From contig PNBM01000220.1 in the NCBI GenBank assembly GCA_003135995.1, forward strand, positions 1,656 through 10,882: 9,227 bases of DNA, in the 5' to 3' direction. This DNA comes from Ignavibacteriota bacterium. Lineage in GTDB: Bacteria; Bacteroidota; Ignavibacteria; Tepidaquicellales; Tepidaquicellaceae. Below are positions 1 through 6,223 of the stretch, in pieces; within the stretch, counting starts at the first letter, position 1; every line of letters begins with the position of its first letter. The translations under genes were made by a program, and so were the position numbers. The notes beneath the pieces were generated by a model. It did not search any database and was not told the origin of the DNA. It was given only the letters and a program-made list of their open reading frames with translations.

Positions 1-3000
1 ATTTTAAAGGATATTTTAGAAAATAGCAGAAAAGACAACTGGAAGGGCGAACTGCTGGATATCACAAAAGATGGGAAAGAATTTCCTATATCATTGCAAA
101 CTTCAAAAATACTCAATGATAATGGTGATATATTAGGTCTCGTAGGAATCGCAGAAGATATAACGGAGAGAAAGCAAATTGAAAATATTCTTAAAAAAAG
201 TGAACAAAATTATCATTCAATCTTTGAAGCAACAGGTACAGCTACTATGATAATAGAAGAAAATACTATTATAAGTATGGTTAACAATGAATGTCTTAAG
301 CTTACAGGATATAATCCCGGAGAACTTATTGGGACAAAATGGACAAACTATATTGCACCGGAGTGTTTGAAGGAAATGCTGAAATACCATAATCTCAGAC
401 GCGAAAACCCTGAGAAAACACCAGATAAATATGAAGTAAAACTTTTACATAAAAATGGTGAAGTTCGTATAGCCATTCTGGATATTGGTATGATTCCCGA
501 TACCAAACAAAGCATAGTATCAATTTTAGATATAACCGAATGGAAGAAATCTGATGAAGAATTAAAAAAGAGCGAAGAACGATTTAAACAGGTATCAGAA
601 AATGCCCGTGAATGGATCTGGGAAGTGGATAAAAACGGTTTATATACCTATGCCAGTCATGTTGTCGAAAATATGCTGGGATATGAACCTGAAGAAATTA
701 TAAATAAAAAATATTTTTATGAATTTTTTGCTCCGAATATCAGAGAGCAGATGAAACAAGCCGTATTTGAAGCGTTTGCAAAAAAAGAAATTTTTCGGGA
801 CTTTTTAAACTGCAATCTGCATAAAGACGGAAGAGAAATCATCCTGTCTACGAGCGGAGTTCCCATACTTGACAGTGAAGGGAATCTTTCAGGTTACAGA
901 GGTGTGGATATCGACATAACGAAGCAAAAGCTGGCAGAGGCAGAACTACAAAAGAGTGAAGAAAAGTATCGTACTCTAATAGAAAATATGGGTGAGGGAA
1001 TTGCTATAACAGATGAAGAAGAAAAATTTATTTTTGTAAATTCTGCCGCTGAAGAGATATTTAATGCAGGAAAAGGAGAATTAAGTGGTTTAGGATTAGA
1101 AAAATTTGTTTCAGATGAAAATTATAATATTATAAAAAATCAAACAAAGGAACGAGCTTCCGGGAAAAGTAGTACTTATGAACTCGAATTAAATTTAAGT
1201 GATGGAAGTAAAAAAATTATTTATGTTATCGCAACTCCATGGTATGTTAATAATAAATTCAAAGGAACCTTAGGTATTTTTCAAGACATTACCGAGCGGA
1301 AGCAGACAGAAGAGGCATTACAAAAGAGCGAAGAAAAATATCGTACTTTAATTGAAAATATGGGCGAAGGAATTACTATAACAGATGAAGAAGAAAAATT
1401 TATTTTTGTAAACCCTGCCGCTGAAAAAATTTTTGGCGTAATGCAAGGTGAATTAGAACGTGAAGGTATTAATTTATTTTTCCCGGGAGAAAAATTTAAT
1501 GAAGTAAAAAAACGAACGAATGAACGTCGTAAGGGTAAAACAAGCAGTTTTGAAGAAGAAATAATTTTAAAAGATGGAAGTAAAAAGGATATTCTGGTTA
1601 CTGCATCTCCATGGTACATTGATAATAAGTTCAAGGGGACTTTTGCTATTTTTCGTGATATCACCAAGCGAAAGAAAGCTGAGGAGTTATTAAAGACATC
1701 GGAAGAAAAATATAGAAATTTAATAGAAACTATGCCTGAAGGGTTTTACCGTTCTACGCCTGAAGGATATTTTTTGGATGTTAATCCTGCTTTTGTAAAA
1801 ATGCTTGGATATGAAAGTAAGGAAGAATTAATGAAAGTAAATATTCCCGAAGAATTATATTTTTCCAGAGATGAAAGAACAGATGACGTTAAGTATAATA
1901 TTGATTTTATTCAGGATACTGAAGTTTACAGATTAAAAAAGAAAGATGGTTCGGAAATCCGGGTTGAGGATAATTCGCGTTATATTAAAGACAGTTCCGG
2001 AAAAGTACTCTTTCACGAGGGTATAATGCGTGACGTGACTGAATCTTTACGTGCACGAAAAGCAATACTGGAAGCAAAAGAAAAAGCAGAAGAAGCTAGC
2101 AGGCTGAAATCAAGTTTCCTTGCAAATATGAGCCACGAAATAAGAACTCCTCTTAACGGCATACTTGGTTTTGCAGAAATTTTAAAAAATGAATTAAAAG
2201 ACAAATCACTGATTAATTATGCAGAAGTAATAGAAAAAAGCGGGAACAGACTGCTTGAAACACTTGACCTGATTCTGAGTTTCTCAAAACTCGAAGCAGA
2301 AAAAGAAGATGCGCATTACTCAAATGTACTCTTGGAAAATGTGATAGACGAAGTTCTGGAATCATTTGAAGCAGTGGCAAACAATAAAAAACTATATCTC
2401 AGAACAGTAATTAAGGAAAAAAGACTTATTACAAAAATTGATGAACGATTTCTAAGACAAATAATGAATAACCTTATCAACAATGCGATTAAATACACAA
2501 ACTCCGGAGGAGTTACAGTTGGATTATCGAAAGAAGAGAAGGAAGTTGTAATCAGCGTGAGAGATACAGGAATAGGAATATCTGGCGATAAACACGAAAT
2601 TATTTTTGAAGAGTTCAGGCAGGAAAGCGAAGGTTACGGAAGAAGTTTTGAAGGTACAGGACTTGGATTAGCAATTACCAGGCAGTTTGTTGAATTGATG
2701 AAAGGAACTATAGAAGTGGATAGCGAAGTAGGTGTTGGTTCGACTTTTACAGTTAAATTCCCATTTGAAACAGTACCTCAAACTATCACCATTAAAAAAG
2801 AAAATAAACAACCGATAAAACAAATTTACACAAATTCGAAAAATAAAAAGTTCTCAGTATTACTTGTAGAAAACGATTCAATGAATCTTGATTATACAAT
2901 CGCAATATTAAAAAATGAATATGATATTGAGTCAGCAGCTGATGGGTTCGAAGCAATAGATAAAGCAAAAGAAAAAGTTCATGATATAATATTGATGGAT

Positions 3001-3216
3001 ATAAATCTGGGAAAAGGAATGGATGGAATCGAAACAGTCCGGAAAATCAGGAAACTACCGGGATATGCAGAGATACCAGTTGTGGCTGTTACAGCATTTG
3101 TATTACCGGGGGACAAAGAAGAATTTATTGCAGGTGGATGCAATTACTATCTTGGTAAACCATTTACAAGAAACCAGATTTTAGAATTACTAAATAATAT
3201 TATCTGTAAAGATTAA
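1..3216 (+). CDS. Multi-PAS hybrid sensor histidine kinase with C-terminal receiver domain (5'-truncated by window edge)
   Basis: Sensory hybrid kinase: PAS modules sense an unknown signal, the kinase core autophosphorylates, and phosphate passes to the attached receiver. Residues are counted from base 1, where the frame is already open; the true start lies upstream. TTG at 94 falls inside the first, incomplete PAS domain and is unlikely to be the start. Order: PAS1 tail (1-58), PAS2 (64-180), PAS3 (188-309), PAS4 (316-439), PAS5 (440-563), PAS6 (564-685), HisKA (about 703-770), HATPase (about 815-925), receiver (953-1067). Most PAS units end in a DIT-type motif and join the next through a charged helix containing KSEE or SEEKY. 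His712 in SHEIRTPLNG is the predicted phosphorylation site. The N box is at 823-832, G1 (DTGIGI) begins at Asp855, and G2 (GTGLG) is 885-889. The receiver has Asp1000, Thr1031 and Lys1053, but its acidic pair reads Glu957-Asn958. No membrane segment is visible in this part. No partner regulator lies nearby, so the target is unknown. Confidence 0.95.
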   Translation: MLKDILENSRKDNWKGELLDITKDGKEFPISLQTSKILNDNGDILGLVGIAEDITERKQIENILKKSEQNYHSIFEATGTATMIIEENTIISMVNNECLKLTGYNPGELIGTKWTNYIAPECLKEMLKYHNLRRENPEKTPDKYEVKLLHKNGEVRIAILDIGMIPDTKQSIVSILDITEWKKSDEELKKSEERFKQVSENAREWIWEVDKNGLYTYASHVVENMLGYEPEEIINKKYFYEFFAPNIREQMKQAVFEAFAKKEIFRDFLNCNLHKDGREIILSTSGVPILDSEGNLSGYRGVDIDITKQKLAEAELQKSEEKYRTLIENMGEGIAITDEEEKFIFVNSAAEEIFNAGKGELSGLGLEKFVSDENYNIIKNQTKERASGKSSTYELELNLSDGSKKIIYVIATPWYVNNKFKGTLGIFQDITERKQTEEALQKSEEKYRTLIENMGEGITITDEEEKFIFVNPAAEKIFGVMQGELEREGINLFFPGEKFNEVKKRTNERRKGKTSSFEEEIILKDGSKKDILVTASPWYIDNKFKGTFAIFRDITKRKKAEELLKTSEEKYRNLIETMPEGFYRSTPEGYFLDVNPAFVKMLGYESKEELMKVNIPEELYFSRDERTDDVKYNIDFIQDTEVYRLKKKDGSEIRVEDNSRYIKDSSGKVLFHEGIMRDVTESLRARKAILEAKEKAEEASRLKSSFLANMSHEIRTPLNGILGFAEILKNELKDKSLINYAEVIEKSGNRLLETLDLILSFSKLEAEKEDAHYSNVLLENVIDEVLESFEAVANNKKLYLRTVIKEKRLITKIDERFLRQIMNNLINNAIKYTNSGGVTVGLSKEEKEVVISVRDTGIGISGDKHEIIFEEFRQESEGYGRSFEGTGLGLAITRQFVELMKGTIEVDSEVGVGSTFTVKFPFETVPQTITIKKENKQPIKQIYTNSKNKKFSVLLVENDSMNLDYTIAILKNEYDIESAADGFEAIDKAKEKVHDIILMDINLGKGMDGIETVRKIRKLPGYAEIPVVAVTAFVLPGDKEEFIAGGCNYYLGKPFTRNQILELLNNIICKD
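946..1689 (+). repeat. Tandem intragenic duplication of a 372-bp PAS-encoding unit
   Basis: Two adjacent units of exactly 124 codons (946-1317 and 1318-1689) encode PAS4 and PAS5 of the kinase and align without gaps. By hand count 79 of 124 residues are identical. The first 39 residues match at 36 positions, while the remaining 85 match at 43. The longest exact DNA match noticed is 37 bases, at 1004-1040 and 1376-1412. The sharp change in similarity suggests a duplication followed by gene conversion or selection on the leading part. Confidence 0.9.
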
Positions 3217-3265
3217 TTTTTTTATTTTTACTGATTATAGTTGTATTTAAAATTATTCAGTTTAG

Positions 3266-3300
3266 AAAAAAATACCCTGTGTTATTATTACACAGGGTAT
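3266..3300 (-). terminator. Rho-independent terminator of the Asp-box repeat gene
   Basis: A perfect 11-bp stem (3272-3282 with 3290-3300, sequence ATACCCTGTGT and its complement) encloses a 7-base AT loop. Read on the minus strand, the stem is followed by seven T (complement of the A run 3266-3272, whose last base is also in the stem), 29 bases past the stop codon of the 3329-5539 gene. Read on the plus strand it is followed by A residues rather than T, so it does not fit a normal intrinsic terminator for the kinase gene. Confidence 0.8.
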
Positions 3301-3328
3301 AAAAAACGACAGATTAAAAAATCGAATC

Positions 3329-5539
3329 TTATTTTATTAACATCATTTTCTTAGTATCGGTGAAATTACCCGCCTGAAGTCTGTAGAAGTAAACTCCACT
3401 CGATAAATTTGACGCATCGATGTTAGCTTCATAAACACCCGCGTCCAATTTCTGATTCACATAAGTTCCTACTTCCTGACCTGCTGCATCATAGATTTTC
3501 AGAGTTACGAATGAACCTGTTTTGATGCTCCATTTAATTGTCGTAGTGGGATTGAATGGATTAGGATAATTCTGCATCAGAGAATAATTATCAGGAGTTG
3601 ACGAACTAATATTTTTAATTCCAATAGAAATATTGGCAATCGAACGTTTCCAGACTAAAGGAGAAACCAATCCGTTATTTGGAAGCATAGGCCACATTCC
3701 TGCAAATACTGTGTTGTTATAGATTAACAAACTGGTGAATGCAGTATCAGCACCAACTCCCTGGTTTTTCTTCTGCCATGTTGCGCCCATGTCGGAAGTC
3801 AAATAAACACCATTAAAGGTTCCTGCAATAACATTTGTGCCATCGTTAACAATAGAATAAACTGTTAAAACGGAGTCCATTCCGTTACTTCTATTACTAA
3901 TACGATTCCAGTTAGCACCAGTATTAGTTGATAGAAATACTCCGCGTTCTGTACCGGCAAAAATATTTGTTGTTCCCATTATATTCAGACTATGAACGTT
4001 GAGATTCGTCATTCCGGTGAGGGAATGTATCCAGGATGATCCGCCATTAAGTGAATACCAAACTCCACCACCGATGCAACCGAGAAATATATTTACACCT
4101 ATCGAGGAAAAGGATGTTACCGGGCCCGAGCCGGGTGCTCCTAATGAACTCCAAACTGCCCCGTTATTTGTAGATTTATAAACATTGTTATTTTGCGCAC
4201 CGGCAAACATATTTGTTCCAACCGATATTAAAGAATTAATTTGTGTGCTGGCTGGAATACCCGTGGATGAACCCGTCCAGGTCACTCCATTATTACCGGA
4301 AAGATATATACCATCATTAGTACCGGCAAAAATATTAGTACTATAAGGCATAATACAAAGAATACTTGGCTCACCTAATCCCGTGTTATCAGCCTGAGAC
4401 CAGTTATCTCCGTTATTTGTTGAGAAGAAGACTCCATTGCCTATAGTACCTGCAAATAATGTCGTTCCATTGACCGCAAGACATCCCATAACAACATCTT
4501 TTAATCCGTTATTGGATCGGGTCCAACTGGCAGCATTATTATTTGAAATAAATACTCCGGCACCCCATGATCCTGCATATAATGATGAGCCTACGGAATA
4601 TATTGAATATATATTCTTATTAAATAATCCCGTCGATGTAGTTGCTGTCCAGGATAAAGTAGTTGCGTTCGTTGCCATATAAATGACGTTACCAAAAGAA
4701 GGGACAAAAATGTTAGAACCAATTGTTGTAATATTATAAATTGTGTTGTTTGGTGATGCAGGTAAACCGGTATTTTGCGGATTCCACGTTGTCCCATTAT
4801 CTAATGACCAGAAAAATCCATTCTGATAAGTTCCTGCTATTATTTTTGTAGTTCCAATAGCTCCCATGCAGAAAACGTTTTGTGTGAGTCCCATGGTACC
4901 GCCTGTCATTTGAACCCAGTTTGTTCCGTAATTTACCGTTCGAAATATACTTGCACCACTCGTACCCGCAAAGAGGTTGCCTCCAAATTCTACAAATGAA
5001 TATATTCCTACATTTACTCCTGCTACCTGAGGATTTGTAGTAGTTGCAGCCCAGGTAATACCGTAATTTGTAGAAGTGAAAGTTGTTTTTGGATCTGTTG
5101 CATTATGATAACTGGTTCCTGCAAACATAGTTCCGGTTGTACCCAAATTAGATAAAGCGAAAACAATTTTGCTTGCAGTTAAAATTGTATCAGCTACGTT
5201 CCAGTCATTTCCGCCATTGGAACTATAGTAAATTCCAAATGCTGTCCCGGCTATAATATTCGGACCTGATACAGTTAACGAAAAAATAAATGTATTTTTC
5301 AATCCGTTAATACATGGATTCCAGCTTGTTCCGTTGTCGGTAGATTTAAAAATTCCATATCCATAGGTTCCGGCAAATAAATTTGACCCGGAACTTGTTA
5401 TGCACCAAATGAAGCCGCCGCTTACACCGCTTGTAGGTGTCCATTGTGCATTTGCTTTCTCCGTAACAGGTGTGAAGAATAGAGATGTAGCAATAATTAA
5501 GAATATAAAAATTCCGAATTTCGTAATTTTGTTTTTCAT
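3329..5539 (-). CDS. Secreted Asp-box (BNR-like) repeat protein with T9SS type A sorting domain
   Basis: Predicted exported repeat protein of 736 residues; no enzymatic function can be assigned. Residues 1-31 form a signal peptide (basic start, hydrophobic core about 9-24, cleavage likely after Ala-Asn-Ala before Gln32). The body (about 33-630) is a run of units of roughly 35-50 residues, each with an FAGT-like strand, a GV(F/Y) turn and an Asp-box-like S-x-(N/D)-x-G-x-x-W motif. Motifs start near residues 66, 106, 156, 201, 245, 332, 373, 414, 456, 496, 537 and 581, with a degenerate one near 289-297. Such repeats usually build beta-propellers, as in sialidase-like and sortilin-like proteins. 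The sialidase catalytic residues are not evident. Residues 652-736 form a T9SS type A sorting domain (NYPNPFNP, then SSGVYFY, ending KKMMLIK). ATG at 5539 is chosen because the signal peptide follows it directly; no Shine-Dalgarno sequence is seen. It has its own promoter and terminator, so it is probably monocistronic. Confidence 0.9.
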   Translation of the reverse strand: MKNKITKFGIFIFLIIATSLFFTPVTEKANAQWTPTSGVSGGFIWCITSSGSNLFAGTYGYGIFKSTDNGTSWNPCINGLKNTFIFSLTVSGPNIIAGTAFGIYYSSNGGNDWNVADTILTASKIVFALSNLGTTGTMFAGTSYHNATDPKTTFTSTNYGITWAATTTNPQVAGVNVGIYSFVEFGGNLFAGTSGASIFRTVNYGTNWVQMTGGTMGLTQNVFCMGAIGTTKIIAGTYQNGFFWSLDNGTTWNPQNTGLPASPNNTIYNITTIGSNIFVPSFGNVIYMATNATTLSWTATTSTGLFNKNIYSIYSVGSSLYAGSWGAGVFISNNNAASWTRSNNGLKDVVMGCLAVNGTTLFAGTIGNGVFFSTNNGDNWSQADNTGLGEPSILCIMPYSTNIFAGTNDGIYLSGNNGVTWTGSSTGIPASTQINSLISVGTNMFAGAQNNNVYKSTNNGAVWSSLGAPGSGPVTSFSSIGVNIFLGCIGGGVWYSLNGGSSWIHSLTGMTNLNVHSLNIMGTTNIFAGTERGVFLSTNTGANWNRISNRSNGMDSVLTVYSIVNDGTNVIAGTFNGVYLTSDMGATWQKKNQGVGADTAFTSLLIYNNTVFAGMWPMLPNNGLVSPLVWKRSIANISIGIKNISSSTPDNYSLMQNYPNPFNPTTTIKWSIKTGSFVTLKIYDAAGQEVGTYVNQKLDAGVYEANIDASNLSSGVYFYRLQAGNFTDTKKMMLIK

Positions 5540-5623
5540 AAGTTTTGTTTTTGTTTTTTAAAATTCGCGAATTATTGTAAATTGCTAACTTAAAAGAACT
5601 ATAATTTACATGTTTTATTGAGC

Positions 5624-5652
5624 AATATAACATAATTAATATTTTATGTCAA
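5624..5652 (-). promoter_or_regulatory. Sigma-70-like promoter for the Asp-box repeat gene
   Basis: On the minus strand TTGACA (5652-5647), a perfect match to the classical -35 box, is followed after exactly 17 bases by TATATT (5629-5624), a 5-of-6 match to the -10 box. Transcription would begin near 5617, giving a leader of about 78 bases before the ATG at 5539. The site is placed correctly for this gene. The caveat is that many Bacteroidota use a different promoter consensus and the DNA here is very AT-rich. Confidence 0.55.
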
Positions 5653-5752
5653 CTATTTTCAATCTTTTAAAACGGGAAATCAAAATTTGCAAAAATAATA
5701 AAATGTGTTGATATTTCAATTTGATACCGGGAATATTATTGAATAAAATATT

Positions 5753-5772
5753 CGATAATGAATTCATCATCG
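5753..5772. repeat. Near-perfect 20-bp palindrome in the divergent intergenic region
   Basis: Two 10-base arms, CGATAATGAA and TTCATCATCG, meet without a spacer and are complementary at nine of ten positions (mismatch 5757/5768). The site lies about 100 bp upstream of the -35 box of the minus-strand promoter and about 450 bp upstream of the plus-strand ATG. A dimeric regulator operator is one reading; chance in AT-rich DNA is possible, although the arms include several G and C bases. Confidence 0.35.
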
Positions 5773-5880
5773 CGTATTATTTTTCAATCAATAAAACCCA
5801 CTTAAATTAACATAGAAATAATACCGGCTTTATACAAACTTTATGAAAGTGATTATAAAATAAATATACCTTGATTTTTA

Positions 5881-5909
5881 ATGACCTACTTTATAAATTT
5901 CACTATAAT
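5881..5909 (+). promoter_or_regulatory. Candidate sigma-70-like promoter for the 6224 gene
   Basis: ATGACC (5881-5886, four of six matches to TTGACA) lies 17 bases upstream of a perfect TATAAT (5904-5909) on the plus strand. It would give a leader of about 300 bases before the ATG at 6224, which is long, so a nearer promoter may exist. The AT-rich background makes TATAAT matches likely by chance; this is a weak call. Confidence 0.25.
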
Positions 5910-6211
5910 AAAGGGTCTCATTAATAATATTATAATTTTTACCAACTGTATAATGAATAATGCAATGGATCCAAAAATTTTTCTACACATTTATAAAGCT
6001 AATTCTCTTCAGTTAATACAAAATATTTTTCCATTTATTTTATTTAAATTTAAATCATCCTATTATATTTTTTTATCATAGGAATTTGTTTCACAAATTT
6101 TTTACGTTCTTCTACATAGATTAAATTAATAAGCTCCAAAATTAACAAACAATAATATTTTATTAAAGCATTTTAAATTAATTTTTCAAATATTTTCTAA
6201 ATAAAAGAAAA

Positions 6212-6216
6212 GAGGA
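6212..6216 (+). promoter_or_regulatory. Shine-Dalgarno site that fixes the start at 6224
   Basis: GAGGA lies seven bases upstream of the ATG at 6224, within AGAGGA. This is a good anti-16S match and ideal spacing. It supports the long N-terminal region of this protein being genuine. The other two start codons in the window (minus strand 5539 and 9044) have no comparable site. Confidence 0.7.
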
Positions 6217-6223
6217 TAAAAGA

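Larger units (their letters stand above)
5540..6223. other. 684-bp AT-rich divergent intergenic region
   Basis: This gene-free stretch separates the start of the minus-strand Asp-box gene from the start of the plus-strand 589-residue cargo gene. It holds the minus-strand promoter at 5624-5652, a near-palindrome at 5753-5772, a weak plus-strand promoter candidate at 5881-5909, a small AT-rich hairpin (6083-6088 with 6094-6099, five-base loop) followed by T residues, and the ribosome binding site at 6212-6216. A 66-codon reading frame at 5881-6081 is not considered a gene. No tRNA, recognised riboswitch or known small RNA is seen. Confidence 0.7.

Noticed and set aside
1281..2498. Minus-strand reading frames of 60-128 codons opposite the kinase gene
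   Set aside because: They lie opposite a well-supported multi-domain coding sequence, are rich in Ser/Phe/Ile as expected from its complement, and have no motifs.
3999..4797. Short reading frames on both strands overlapping the Asp-box gene
   Set aside because: They are in other frames of a repeat-rich coding sequence whose repeats, signal peptide and sorting domain are clear; nothing supports independent translation.
3329..5539. Sialidase or glycoside hydrolase function for the Asp-box protein
   Set aside because: Asp-box motifs occur in many non-enzymatic propellers, and no FRIP-like arginine motif or catalytic residues were found.
5346..5633. 95-codon minus-strand frame overlapping the start of the Asp-box gene
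   Set aside because: It is an out-of-frame reading of the signal-peptide region and leader, without motif or ribosome binding site; its start also lies upstream of the predicted transcription start.
5731..5753. Seven-base inverted repeat GAATATT and AATATTC with a nine-base gap
   Set aside because: Short, almost purely A/T, and expected by chance in this background; it only abuts the better palindrome at 5753-5772.
5881..6081. 66-codon plus-strand reading frame in the divergent intergenic region
   Set aside because: It encodes a low-complexity Ile/Phe/Asn-rich string expected from AT-rich DNA, has no ribosome binding site, and its start overlaps a possible promoter; no recognisable domain.
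6083..6103. Hairpin of six base pairs followed by T residues, resembling an intrinsic terminator or attenuator
   Set aside because: The stem has only one G-C pair (AATTTG with CAAATT) and would be too weak for confident termination.
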